The notes under the pieces: generated by a model
The model's database searches: none
Seen by the model: only the letters and a program-made list of their open reading frames with translations
What the model was told of the DNA's origin: nothing
Assembly: GCF_003121925.1 (NCBI RefSeq)
Contig: NZ_QEWR01000004.1
Coordinates: 186,001-250,000 of the forward strand
From: Ignatzschineria indica
GTDB taxonomy: Bacteria; Pseudomonadota; Gammaproteobacteria; Cardiobacteriales; Wohlfahrtiimonadaceae
DNA length: 64,000 nt
Reading direction: 5' to 3'
Shown here: positions 35,095-44,018 of the stretch, one piece after another
Layout: every line of letters starts with the position of its first letter
How positions within the stretch are numbered: position 1 is the stretch's first letter
Program-made: the position numbers and the translations under genes

Positions 35095-37086
35095 ATGGAT
35101 AAAAAGATCGAAAAGCGGATAGAGAATGGGATCGATAGAGAGGTCGATAGCGAGATCGAACAGGAGAAGGGGATGCAAACCTCCAAATTGCAGAAGGAGA
35201 AAGCATCTCCCTTTGATGCCGATGAGCTCTTAAGACATGCGCCGACAACGCCCGGCATCTATATGATGAAGGATATAGATGGGCAAATTATCTATGTGGG
35301 TAAGGCAAAGAATCTTAAAAATCGGCTCTCTAGCTACTTTAAGGGAAAGCAACATGCTCCGAAAACGGTCGCATTGGTGGCTAATATCGCCTCGGTGGAG
35401 ATGACACTCACGGCAACTGAGCGCGATGCCCTGATTCTTGAGGGTAACCTGATCAAAGCACATCGACCACGCTATAACGTTCGCTTGATCGATGATAAGA
35501 GCTACCCCTATATCTATCTTTCAGATCATCCCTTTCCCCGTTTTAGCTTCTATCGCGGAACGCGTAAACGGCGCGGTCGCCTCTTTGGCCCCTATCCCTC
35601 CTCCGGAGCCGTCAAAGAGACCTTAAATCTGATGAAGAAGGTCTTCCGTATCCGTGAGTGTGAGGATTCCTTCTTCTCCCATCGTACGCGCCCCTGCTTG
35701 CAATATCAGATCGATCGCTGTAGCGCCCCCTGTGTCAATAAGATTAGCCGAGAGGATTATCTCGAAGCGGTGAAGGAGGCAGTACTCTTTTTGAGTGGTG
35801 AGTCGAATCAACTGGTGGATCTCTTGATTGAGAAGATGCAACACTATAGCGGGGAACTACAATTTGAGGCGGCGGCGAAGATTCGGGATCAGATCCAAGA
35901 TATTCGGGAGATTCAAGGCTCCAATCGTATGGAGGAGAGTCGCGATTCCCTCGATATTATGGTGCTCTACCAAAAGGCAGAGGTGGCCAATATCGAGGTG
36001 ATGACGATCCGCGATGGCCGCGTTTTAGGAACGAGAGCCTATTTCCCCCAAGTGCCGAAAGATACCCGTAGTGAAGAGATTATGAGTGCCTTTGTGGGGC
36101 AATATTATGGTGAGCATCGACTTCCGCCACGTAATATTATCCTCAATCTCCCCCTCTCAAATGAGGAGGAAGAGTGGCTCAAGTTGGGGCTTTCAGAGTG
36201 GATTGAGTATCCGATTTTACTGCAATATCCGCACAATATTCGGGGTCGAAAGAGACGCTGGTTAGAGATGGCAGAGCAAAATGCAAGGCACTCTGTGGAG
36301 ATTAAGCTTGCAAGCCGGACACAGATTGAAGATCGCCTCTATGCGCTCAACCAGATTCTTCTGCCGGCATTAACAGGTCAAAAAGCAGATGCTGCGATGC
36401 TTGAAGAGCGGATGATTCAGCGGATTGAATGTTTCGATATCTCCCATAGCTTTGGGGAGCGAACGGTGGCTTCAAATGTGGTCTATACGCCGGAAGGATT
36501 TACTAAGAAATATTATCGGCGCTACAATATCGAAGGAGTGACCGCAGGCGATGATTATGAAGCGATGCGCCAAGCATTAACGCGCCGTTTTCAGAGCCGA
36601 GAGAAGAGTGGCAAGGGGGAAGGGAAGTTACGCGATCGCCCCGATCTGCTCCTGATCGATGGCGGAAAAGGGCAGCTTCAAGTTGCGCTTGAGGTGCTCG
36701 ATGCACTCAATATTACGGATCAATGGGTGATCAGTATCTCTGAAGGGGAGGGGAAAGTGCGCGGTAAAGATATTATCTGGCTCCGTGATAAATCGCCCCT
36801 CTTTATCGATCCTACGACGCCGGCATTCCATCTCTTAACTCAGATTCGGGATGAAGCACATCGCTTTGCCATTGAAGGGCATCGGGCAAGGCGAGATAAG
36901 ATGCGTCGCCGCTCGATATTGGAAGATATCCCCGGCATTGGTGAGAGTCGCAGAACGGCGTTATTGACCCACTTTGGCGGTATCGAATCCTTAAAGAGTG
37001 CGGCGGTAGAAGATATCGCTAAAGTGCCGGGAATTAGTGATAAGTTAGCGGAGGTAGTCTTTCAAGCATTGCGAGAATCCTCTTAG
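35095..37086 (+). CDS. uvrC: Excinuclease ABC subunit C
   Basis: 663 residues from ATG 35095. The GIY-YIG nuclease domain is near residues 54-130 (TTPGIYMMKD, IIYVGKAKNLKNRL), CLQYQIDRCSAPC follows, then the UVR helical segment (LQFEAAAKIRDQIQ), the RNase H-like 5'-incision domain (CFDISHSFGE, LLIDGGKGQL) and C-terminal helix-hairpin-helix motifs (IPGIGESRRTALLTHFGG). UvrC makes both cuts in nucleotide excision repair with UvrAB. The first 26 residues (DKKIEKRIENGIDREVDSE and on) are charged, repeat-derived and absent from usual UvrC; the ATG at 35173, with AGGAG 6 bases upstream, is an equally good start giving a normal N-terminus. Confidence 0.96.
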   Translation: MDKKIEKRIENGIDREVDSEIEQEKGMQTSKLQKEKASPFDADELLRHAPTTPGIYMMKDIDGQIIYVGKAKNLKNRLSSYFKGKQHAPKTVALVANIASVEMTLTATERDALILEGNLIKAHRPRYNVRLIDDKSYPYIYLSDHPFPRFSFYRGTRKRRGRLFGPYPSSGAVKETLNLMKKVFRIRECEDSFFSHRTRPCLQYQIDRCSAPCVNKISREDYLEAVKEAVLFLSGESNQLVDLLIEKMQHYSGELQFEAAAKIRDQIQDIREIQGSNRMEESRDSLDIMVLYQKAEVANIEVMTIRDGRVLGTRAYFPQVPKDTRSEEIMSAFVGQYYGEHRLPPRNIILNLPLSNEEEEWLKLGLSEWIEYPILLQYPHNIRGRKRRWLEMAEQNARHSVEIKLASRTQIEDRLYALNQILLPALTGQKADAAMLEERMIQRIECFDISHSFGERTVASNVVYTPEGFTKKYYRRYNIEGVTAGDDYEAMRQALTRRFQSREKSGKGEGKLRDRPDLLLIDGGKGQLQVALEVLDALNITDQWVISISEGEGKVRGKDIIWLRDKSPLFIDPTTPAFHLLTQIRDEAHRFAIEGHRARRDKMRRRSILEDIPGIGESRRTALLTHFGGIESLKSAAVEDIAKVPGISDKLAEVVFQALRESS

Positions 37087-37319
37087 TTTTATCTCCATTT
37101 GAGGTAGCAGGCGGAGAGGAGCTCAATCTCTTGAGTGTCGATTATTGCAAAAGGGGATGGGTATGCTGAAGAGATTGAACGAATTCTGATACTTTTCGCT
37201 AAAAGTTGCGGTAGAATGCATGCTCTCTTTTCCCTGAAGTCGATCTTGCCCCGTGTGCTCGATCAGTAGCGAGAGGGAAGGGAAGCATCAATTGAATAGT
37301 GATAGAAGGAGCGATAAGA

Positions 37320-38717
37320 ATGGCAGAGAGTAGAGTCTATAGACGATTTAGATTTCAGCGAGATGAGCTGAGCATGCTGATGACACTATCGTTACCGATC
37401 CTCATTACTCAATGGTTTTTGGTAGGGATGGGGGTTGTCGATATCGCCATTACCGGGCACTTTGATGATAATGTGCAAGCTTCGGTCGGCTTAGGGGTGA
37501 TGATCTGGAATCCCCTTCTGCTCTGTAGTACCGGCGTCTTAATGAGTGTCGCGATCTTTAGTGCTCATGAATTTGGGAAGGGCAAGAGTGAGGATGTCGC
37601 CTTGATCTGGCACAACGGCCTTTTAATCTCCTCTGTTCTAATCGTTGCCGTGGTGCTGATTATGAACTTCTTCTCCGGTCATCTTTTGCGATTTCTATCG
37701 GTAGAGGAGCATCTAATTCCCGGATCGATCTCCTATCTGCGTGCGCTTAGTATCGGTGCGCCGGCGATCTTGATCTTCAACAGTCTTCGCGCTGTCTGTG
37801 AAGGGGTGGCAAGACCGCTTCCAATTACCATTGTCTGTGGGATCGGTTTTCTGGTGAATGCTTTTTTAAACTATATCTTGGTTAATGGCTGGGAGTTGAT
37901 TCAGCTACCTAGCCTTGGAATAATCGGTTCCGGCTTAGGCACAGGGCTCACCTTCTGGGTGATGCTCTTTCTCCTTGTAGGGATCACCTTTATTGATCGC
38001 AGATTGCGTAACTTGCAGTTATTACGTGGATTTAAGCGCCCTGATGCGCGTCTTGGAGAGATGATCCGTGTGGGGATTCCTAGTGGTGCAACGCTCTTTG
38101 CGGAAGTGGCGATCTTCTCTGCTGCCGGCTTAATTCTGGGGCAGTTTGGAACCATTGTGGTGGCAAGTCATCAGATCTCTCTTGCGATCACCTCTATGAC
38201 CTTTATGATTCCGCTTAGTGTCGCGATGGCGCTCACCTCGATGGTGGGGCAGCGAATGGGACGAATGGATTATGAGAGTGTCCGTCGTCTAAGTGATATG
38301 GGGCGAGTGGTTGTCTTGGGATTAATGTTAGTGACGAGCTTGATGCTCTTCTTCGCCCGTTTCCATATTCCACAACTCTTCAATACCAATCCGGAGATTG
38401 TGCAGATGTCAGCGGCGCTCATTGTCTACTCCCTCTTCTTCCAACTGCCCGATGGTTTGCAGATCTCCGCCAATGGTATTTTACGCGGAATGAAGGATAC
38501 TAAGGTGCCGATGTATTTAGGGATCGCCTCCTACTGGCTGATCGCCTTCCCCTTAAGTTACTATCTCGGTGTGGTCAAACATCTGGAAGCGCCGGGAGTT
38601 TGGATGGGGCTGATTGCCGGCTTAACGGTAGCGGCACTCTTCCTCAATGTACGATTAGCGATTTTAACGCGTCGCTTACCTTCTGTAACAACTGCGCCGA
38701 GTGGGGCAGATAGATGA
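37320..38717 (+). CDS. MATE-family efflux transporter
   Basis: 465 residues with 12 membrane segments. MATE features include LSLPILITQWFLVGMGVVDIAITGHF at the N-terminus (cut in two here: LSLPILITQW and VVDIAITGHF) and the repeated half beginning RVGIPSGATLFAEV. These pumps export cationic drugs or metabolites in exchange for Na+ or H+ across the inner membrane. The ATG at 37320 has GGAG about 9 bases upstream; a GTG at 37299 is less likely. Its stop overlaps the possible first ATG of tsaE, so the two are translationally coupled. Substrates are unknown. Confidence 0.93.
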   Translation: MAESRVYRRFRFQRDELSMLMTLSLPILITQWFLVGMGVVDIAITGHFDDNVQASVGLGVMIWNPLLLCSTGVLMSVAIFSAHEFGKGKSEDVALIWHNGLLISSVLIVAVVLIMNFFSGHLLRFLSVEEHLIPGSISYLRALSIGAPAILIFNSLRAVCEGVARPLPITIVCGIGFLVNAFLNYILVNGWELIQLPSLGIIGSGLGTGLTFWVMLFLLVGITFIDRRLRNLQLLRGFKRPDARLGEMIRVGIPSGATLFAEVAIFSAAGLILGQFGTIVVASHQISLAITSMTFMIPLSVAMALTSMVGQRMGRMDYESVRRLSDMGRVVVLGLMLVTSLMLFFARFHIPQLFNTNPEIVQMSAALIVYSLFFQLPDGLQISANGILRGMKDTKVPMYLGIASYWLIAFPLSYYLGVVKHLEAPGVWMGLIAGLTVAALFLNVRLAILTRRLPSVTTAPSGADR

Positions 38718-39478
38718 TCATGATGAGTAAGTGTGTAGAAGAGGAGATCAAAAAAATGGATCAAAAGGATGAAGAACTTTTAATGGTAGAAGATGAAGAG
38801 GCGGTCGCTGAGGCGGTGATCCTCAATTCTACTCTCAACAGTCGAGGGGAGCTTGAGTTACAGCTTCCTGCAGAGGCGGCAACGAAAGCTTTCGCACAAC
38901 AATTTTCCACGCTATTGCAAAGAGAGATGAGAAGTCTCAAGTGGCGTGATCTTAAGCTCTATCTTCATGGTAATTTAGGGGCCGGTAAGACCACCTTTGC
39001 GCGCTACTTTATCCAAGCTTTCGGCATTAAGGGTACGGTAAAGAGCCCCACCTATACCTTAATTGAGCCTTATGAGATCACACTTCCAGAAGAGGTGATC
39101 GAGAAGGGGCGCAGTAAGAATGAGAAGCCCGAAAAGCGTGAGAAGCGCGATAATGGAAAGCGTGCCGGAAAGGGCGGGATAGAGCCTTCCTCAGAGTTGA
39201 TGATGATCTATCACGCCGATCTCTACCGCTTAGCCTCTCCTTTAGAGCTCTATGATTTAGGGTTATTGGAAGAGCAGGGCATCTGGTTGATTGAGTGGCC
39301 CGAGAAAGGGGAGGGCGTTTTGCCGACGGCAGATATTGAGCTCTTCTTAGCGCGAGAGGGGGAATCATTAACCCTTCGCTTTCTCCCTCAGAGTGAGAAA
39401 GGGGAAGCGCTGATCACCCCTCTTCACTCTCATCTCGACGCTTACAATCACGATTCTCAAGCAGCTCAAGAGGCCTAA
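38714..39478 (+). CDS. tsaE: tRNA t6A biosynthesis ATPase TsaE, with extra acidic and charged segments
   Basis: 254 residues, against about 150 in typical TsaE. The core has the Walker A motif GNLGAGKTTFAR, SPTYTLIEPYE, YHADLYRL, LGLLEEQGIWLIEWPEKGEG, all characteristic. TsaE is the ATPase that works with TsaB and TsaD to put threonylcarbamoyl on A37 of ANN-decoding tRNAs. Two additions are seen: an N-terminal acidic tail and a ~45-residue basic insertion (EKGRSKNEKPEKREKRDNGK) between the switch strand and YHADLY, coded by 9-bp-like repeats. Start: ATG 38714 overlaps the MATE stop (ATGA); ATG 38756 with GAGGAG upstream would give a shorter tail and is quite possible. Confidence 0.92.
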   Translation: MIMMSKCVEEEIKKMDQKDEELLMVEDEEAVAEAVILNSTLNSRGELELQLPAEAATKAFAQQFSTLLQREMRSLKWRDLKLYLHGNLGAGKTTFARYFIQAFGIKGTVKSPTYTLIEPYEITLPEEVIEKGRSKNEKPEKREKRDNGKRAGKGGIEPSSELMMIYHADLYRLASPLELYDLGLLEEQGIWLIEWPEKGEGVLPTADIELFLAREGESLTLRFLPQSEKGEALITPLHSHLDAYNHDSQAAQEA

Positions 39479-39576
39479 GATTCTTAAGATTGAGGTGAGA
39501 AAAGAATCTCGGTTAATTTATTTGTCAAGCGGTGTTAGAATAGATCCACCCATTTTATTTTAGCGAGGATGAACCT

Positions 39577-40683
39577 ATGAACGTAACAAAAGCGACGATT
39601 GAAGAGATTATTCAGCAACATCAAGACCCCTATTTAGAGGTTGATCTTCTCTCTGCGGGGTGTGTGAAGTCGATTGAGATCAATGAAGGCGCATCGCCGG
39701 CAGTGAAGGTCGATATCGTTCTAGGTTTCTATGCCAAAGCGCATAGCGAAGCGTTAAAAGAACATTTTGAAGCAGAGATCAAAGCAAAGTGTGGCGTTGA
39801 TGCTACTGTTTCAGTCTCCACAAAAGTGGTCGCCCATAAAGTTCAAGGTCAGCTCCATGCCCTTCCTAATGTTCGCAATATTATTGCTGTTGCATCGGGG
39901 AAAGGGGGCGTTGGTAAATCGACAACCTCGGTGAACCTTGCTCTCTCGCTTCTCAATGAAGGGGCGAAGGTGGGGATCTTAGATGCCGATATCTATGGAC
40001 CGAGTCTCCCCACAATGCTCAACAGCCATGAAAAGCCGGTTTCTCTTGATGGTAAATCGATGGAGCCTGTTGAGACTCAAGGGTTACAGACCAACTCTAT
40101 CGGTTATCTCATTGCCGATCGTGATGCCGCAATTTGGCGCGCACCGATGGCAGTTTCTGCGCTTGCACAGATGTTAAAAGAGACTAACTGGAAAGATCTC
40201 GATTATCTCATTGTGGATATGCCACCAGGAACGGGCGATATTCAATTAACGCTTGCGCAGCAAGTGCCGGTATCAGGAAGTGTCATCGTGACAACGCCAC
40301 AAGATATTGCGCTACTCGATGCCCGTAAAGGGATCACCATGTTTGAAAAGGTGGGGATTCCGATCTTAGGGGTTGTGGAGAATATGAGCTACCATATCTG
40401 CTCAAATTGTGGTCATGAAGAGGCGATCTTTGGCACCGACGGTGGTCGAGCTTTAGCAGAGAAAGAGGGAATCACCCTTTTAGGCCGTATGCCACTTGAT
40501 ATTAAGATTCGTGAAGAGGCAGATCGTGGTCAGCCCACAGCGACAACAGATGATCATTTAGCAAAACTCTATCGAGATATTGCGCTGAAGATGGCGGCAA
40601 AACTCTCTTTAAGAGAACGTGATAGAATGGCGGGCTTTCCAAAAGTGGTGGTACAGCAATCACAAGGAAAAGAGTTGAAGTAA
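39577..40683 (+). CDS. apbC: Mrp/ApbC-type iron-sulfur cluster carrier ATPase
   Basis: 368 residues. An N-terminal DUF59/MIP18-like domain (about 1-85) precedes the P-loop ATPase, whose deviant Walker A is VASGKGGVGKST. LDADIYGPSLP, DMPPGTGDIQLTLAQ and the C-terminal CSNC pair that bridges a 4Fe-4S cluster in the dimer are present. The family carries Fe-S clusters to target proteins in the cytoplasm. The ATG follows an AGCGAGGATG-type leader. It starts a co-directional pair with dcd, 30 bases apart. Confidence 0.95.
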   Translation: MNVTKATIEEIIQQHQDPYLEVDLLSAGCVKSIEINEGASPAVKVDIVLGFYAKAHSEALKEHFEAEIKAKCGVDATVSVSTKVVAHKVQGQLHALPNVRNIIAVASGKGGVGKSTTSVNLALSLLNEGAKVGILDADIYGPSLPTMLNSHEKPVSLDGKSMEPVETQGLQTNSIGYLIADRDAAIWRAPMAVSALAQMLKETNWKDLDYLIVDMPPGTGDIQLTLAQQVPVSGSVIVTTPQDIALLDARKGITMFEKVGIPILGVVENMSYHICSNCGHEEAIFGTDGGRALAEKEGITLLGRMPLDIKIREEADRGQPTATTDDHLAKLYRDIALKMAAKLSLRERDRMAGFPKVVVQQSQGKELK

Positions 40684-40713
40684 TTTACATTCTATTTGTA
40701 GGAAGGAAAACGT

Positions 40714-41280
40714 ATGTCAATTAAAGCAGACCATTGGATTCGAGAGCAGGCAGAGAAGCATCGCATGATTGAGCCTTTCGAGCCAGGGCAAGTCAGAGAG
40801 AATGAGACAGGTCGCATTATTAGCTATGGAACATCAAGCTATGGTTATGATGTGCGTTGTAGTAATGAGTTTAAGATCTTTACCAATATCAATTCTAGTA
40901 TCGTCGATCCTAAAAACTTCGATGAGAATAGTTTTGTAGATCTTGTCTCTGATGTCTGTATTATTCCCCCCAACTCCTTTGCGTTAGCACGTACAGTGGA
41001 GTATTTCCGGATTCCTCGCTCGGTATTGACCATCTGTCTTGGCAAATCCACCTATGCGCGTTGCGGCATTATTGTCAATGTCACGCCATTAGAGCCGGAG
41101 TGGGAAGGACATGTCACATTGGAGTTTTCCAATACCACCAATCTTCCTGCAAAGATCTATGCCGGTGAAGGGGTTGCGCAGATGCTCTTCTTCGAATCGG
41201 ATCAGGAGTGTGATATCTCCTATAAGGATCGCGGCGGGAAGTACCAAGGGCAGACCGGTGTGACGCTTCCAAGAACTTAA
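40714..41280 (+). CDS. dcd: dCTP deaminase
   Basis: 188 residues, full length. Dcd deaminates dCTP to dUTP for thymidylate synthesis. Signature pieces are [48 protein letters not shown] with the catalytic Glu in [11 protein letters not shown], and [10 protein letters not shown]. The GGAAGG site lies 8 bases before the ATG. The gene is followed by a strong terminator. Trimeric cytoplasmic enzyme. Confidence 0.97.
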   Translation: MSIKADHWIREQAEKHRMIEPFEPGQVRENETGRIISYGTSSYGYDVRCSNEFKIFTNINSSIVDPKNFDENSFVDLVSDVCIIPPNSFALARTVEYFRIPRSVLTICLGKSTYARCGIIVNVTPLEPEWEGHVTLEFSNTTNLPAKIYAGEGVAQMLFFESDQECDISYKDRGGKYQGQTGVTLPRT

Positions 41281-41297
41281 CAGTCGTTCATCTGTGC

Positions 41298-41329
41298 AGA
41301 AGCTCCTCTCTAGGAGCTTCTCGTTTTTT
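41298..41329 (+). terminator. Rho-independent terminator after dcd
   Basis: AGAAGCTCCT pairs exactly with AGGAGCTTCT around CTCT, followed by CGTTTTTTA. It lies 18 bases after the dcd stop. Confidence 0.93.
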
Positions 41330-41464
41330 ACCCCTCCGCTGATTGCCCCCTCCGCTGATTGCACTATGAAGAGGAATCAGAGCGAGAGCCGATCCAGATC
41401 AGAGATGGATCAAGGATGGGGATCAAGGATGGATCCAGGAAGGATTAATCCTAGTTGAGAAGGG

Positions 41465-41596
41465 GCGTTAGCGTCAGAATCAGAACGAGCATCAGAATTA
41501 AGATTAGAGTCTGGATTAGGTTTAAGTTTAGGTTTAGATAAAGAATTAGATATAGCATTACATAAAGCATTAGATAAAGAATTAGGAATTGAGTTT
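41465..41596 (+). repeat. Eleven 12-bp tandem repeat units ending exactly at the map start codon
   Basis: The 132 bases before the map ATG divide without gaps into eleven 12-mers, for example GATAAAGAATTA, GATATAGCATTA, CATAAAGCATTA, GATAAAGAATTA, and older, more diverged units (GAATCAGAACGA, GCATCAGAATTA) further upstream. The stretch is open in the map frame (codons such as Asp-Lys-Glu-Leu) but has no ATG, GTG or TTG, and a TGA closes it at 41456-41458. The map ribosome site TAGGA lies in the last unit. Confidence 0.9.
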
Positions 41597-42364
41597 ATGT
41601 CAAAAATTATTGTAAAGAATGAGACACAGATCGAAGGGATTCGTAAGGCTAATCAAGCGGTAGCCAATCTCTTAAAACGGGTGAAGCCTTATGTGAAAGC
41701 GGGCGTTACAACAAAAGAGCTCGATGATATGATCCATGGCTGGATGAATGAAGAGGGATTGATCTCCGGAAGTCTCAACTATGGTCAGCCCCCTTTCCCG
41801 GGCGCGAGCTGTATCTCTGTCAATCATGTGGTCTGTCACGGAATTCCCGGCGATCGCGCGTTGAAAGAGGGAGATATTGTTAATATCGATATCTGCTTGG
41901 CAAAAGATGGTTTCTTTGGTGATTCAAGCCAAATGTTCTGTGTCGGTGAAGTCTCCATCTTGGCACAACGCCTAGTAGATGTAACCTACGAGTGCATGAT
42001 GTTAGGCATTGAAGAGGTTAAGCCGGGCGCACCTTTTAGAAATATTGGCCGTGCGATTCAAAAGCATGCACATGCGCATCACTACTCAGTCGTCCAAGAT
42101 TTCTGTGGTCATGGTGTCGGTTTAAGTCTGCATGAAGCGCCACAAGTTCTCCACTACGATTCGCCATTAGTGACGGAGATTATGGAGCCGGGAATGATCT
42201 TTACCATTGAGCCGATGATCAATGTGGGTAAAGCTGCGGTGAAAGTTTTAGGTGATGGTTGGACCGCCGTGACGCGTGACCGCTCACTCACAGCACAGTG
42301 GGAGCATGCGGTATTGGTAACGGATGATGGTTACGAGATCTTAAGCCTACCAACGATTGAGTAG
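41597..42364 (+). CDS. map: Methionine aminopeptidase, type I
   Basis: 255 residues. The five metal ligands of the M24 pita-bread fold are in VNIDICLAKDG (Asp), GFFGDSSQMF (Asp), CGHGVGLSLHEAP (His), FTIEPMINVG (Glu) and QWEHAVLVT (Glu). It removes the initiator Met from nascent proteins in the cytoplasm. The position just upstream of the two ubiquinone hydroxylase-type genes is where the related M24 gene pepP often stands in gammaproteobacteria, an observation only. The leader is made entirely of 12-bp repeats. Confidence 0.97.
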   Translation: MSKIIVKNETQIEGIRKANQAVANLLKRVKPYVKAGVTTKELDDMIHGWMNEEGLISGSLNYGQPPFPGASCISVNHVVCHGIPGDRALKEGDIVNIDICLAKDGFFGDSSQMFCVGEVSILAQRLVDVTYECMMLGIEEVKPGAPFRNIGRAIQKHAHAHHYSVVQDFCGHGVGLSLHEAPQVLHYDSPLVTEIMEPGMIFTIEPMINVGKAAVKVLGDGWTAVTRDRSLTAQWEHAVLVTDDGYEILSLPTIE

Positions 42365-42524
42365 CGAGATCGTAGAAATAGATCTTAAAATATTTTAGAG
42401 TTTTTTAGCTCAAGAGTATTTTACAATTTCTCTGCCTAACTTATGATCAATCCTTGTGATATATCAATAGGAGAGAGAAAAAGATCGCTACAATGAATGG
42501 CATCTATAACAGAGGATCGCTCCT

Positions 42525-43811
42525 ATGGAACAGACATTAGATCAAAATAGACACGCTCAGAAGCATGATCAGAAGCAAGAGAAGACGCAGAGTCAGAAGC
42601 AGGGTCAGAAACCTACTAAACGGCTCTTAATCTCCGGTGCCGGGCCGATCGGGCTCTCATTTGCATTGGGGCTAAAAGATTCCCCTCTCTCAATTGTGAT
42701 TGTCGATCAACATCCAAGGCCGACGATAGAGCTTCTTAATGAGGATACGCGCATGATTGCGCTCTCCTATCGTTCCGTTAAATATCTGGAAAAGATCGAT
42801 ATTTGGCAGGCGCTTAAAGCTTATGCCACGCCGATTGAGTCTGTGCATGTTTCAGAAAAAGGGTATGCCACGAAGGTGGAGCTCTTCGCTTCAGAACATA
42901 ATCTGCAATCCTTTGGGGCATTAGTTCCCTTAGGGCGTCTTCGTTTAGAGATGCTCGCCGCGATCGATCGTTGCCCTAATATTGAGTATCGGGATCAGGC
43001 TACATTGCGTAACTATCAATTGGTGGAAGAGATCGCTCCGAAGCAGAGCAATCGTAAGCAAGCGCTCTGTCATCTAATCACCACCAAAGAGACCGAAAAA
43101 GTATCGGAAGAGGCGATTTTTGATTGGGTCATTGCCGCTGAAGGGATGCACTCTCATCTGCGACAACTCTCTGGTATTGAATCATTCCATAGTGATTATG
43201 GTCAGGTTGCCGTGATTGCCCGAGCGAAATTTGAGCAGCCTCATCACAATATGGCGTATGAGCGCTTTACCAGTGATGGTCCTCTTGCGCTCTTGCCGGT
43301 AGGAAGCCATGAGATGGCGGTGGTATTAATCGCCGATAGCCGCGATAAGGAGCATTGGCAAAAGGCGAGTAATCTACAATTTGCCAATGAGGTGATCTTC
43401 CGTATCGGCTATGAGTTAGGTGATATTGAGATGGTAACAGAGCGCCATGTCTGGGATCTCACCTTAATGATCCCTAAATCGGTCTGTAAACCCTGTTTAA
43501 CATTGATTGGTAATAGCGCCCATTCACTGCATCCCATTGCCGGGCAGGGGCTCAATCTCGGTTTTCGTGATTGTGAGTTATTGCTACCCTTCTTTGAGTC
43601 GGGAAATATCCCCACACTCCATGATCTTGAGCGGTATCAACGAGAGCGTCGCCGAGATGTGGTAAAAGTAGTAGGGGCAACTGACTTCTTAGTTCGAAGC
43701 TTTGGAATCGATTGGCCCTGCGCACCACAATTGCGCAATATCGCCCTTCGAGGAATCAACCTTTTAAAACCCCTTAAAAAGCGTATCGCCCGCTTTGGGA
43801 TGGGCTATTAA
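42525..43811 (+). CDS. ubiH: UbiH-type FAD-dependent ubiquinone biosynthesis hydroxylase
   Basis: 428 residues. After a 32-residue leader the FAD motif reads LLISGAGPIGLSFALGL, followed by DTRMIALSYRSVKYLE and PIESVHVSEKGYATK, which mark UbiH, and later GNSAHSLHPIAGQGLNLGFRD, the second FAD motif. UbiH adds the C1 hydroxyl in ubiquinone synthesis at the membrane. The leader (HAQKHDQKQEKTQSQKQGQK) is a tetrapeptide repeat coded by 12-bp units and is absent from usual UbiH. The start ATG at 42525 follows a weak GGATCG region. Confidence 0.9.
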   Translation: MEQTLDQNRHAQKHDQKQEKTQSQKQGQKPTKRLLISGAGPIGLSFALGLKDSPLSIVIVDQHPRPTIELLNEDTRMIALSYRSVKYLEKIDIWQALKAYATPIESVHVSEKGYATKVELFASEHNLQSFGALVPLGRLRLEMLAAIDRCPNIEYRDQATLRNYQLVEEIAPKQSNRKQALCHLITTKETEKVSEEAIFDWVIAAEGMHSHLRQLSGIESFHSDYGQVAVIARAKFEQPHHNMAYERFTSDGPLALLPVGSHEMAVVLIADSRDKEHWQKASNLQFANEVIFRIGYELGDIEMVTERHVWDLTLMIPKSVCKPCLTLIGNSAHSLHPIAGQGLNLGFRDCELLLPFFESGNIPTLHDLERYQRERRRDVVKVVGATDFLVRSFGIDWPCAPQLRNIALRGINLLKPLKKRIARFGMGY

Positions 43812-43831
43812 AATCGGTTGAGAGTAGCTCT

Positions 43832-43954
43832 AAATGGTCTATATGGTCTAAACGGTCTAAATAACCTGTCTAAATAGCCTTAGTGCTCCTTTTAGCGTCA
43901 ATCCTTAGAGTCAGTCTTTAGTGTCTGTTCTTAGTATCAGTTCTTAATATCAGT
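43832..43954 (+). repeat. Two short tandem repeat patches before the second hydroxylase gene
   Basis: Three 9-bp units (AAATGGTCT, ATATGGTCT, AAACGGTCT) at 43832-43858 and four 13-bp units (CCTTAGAGTCAGT, CTTTAGTGTCTGT, TCTTAGTATCAGT, TCTTAATATCAGT) at 43903-43954. They fill much of the 207-bp gap. Confidence 0.82.
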
Positions 43955-44018
43955 TTAAAAAATAGCGCACTTCGCCTATCGCACGATAGGGAAGGAAGAG
44001 AGGAAGAGAGGAAGAGAT

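Noticed and set aside
41459-41596. N-terminal extension of methionine aminopeptidase through the 12-bp repeats
   Set aside because: The frame is open but has no ATG, GTG or TTG, and the normal family start with a ribosome site is at 41597.
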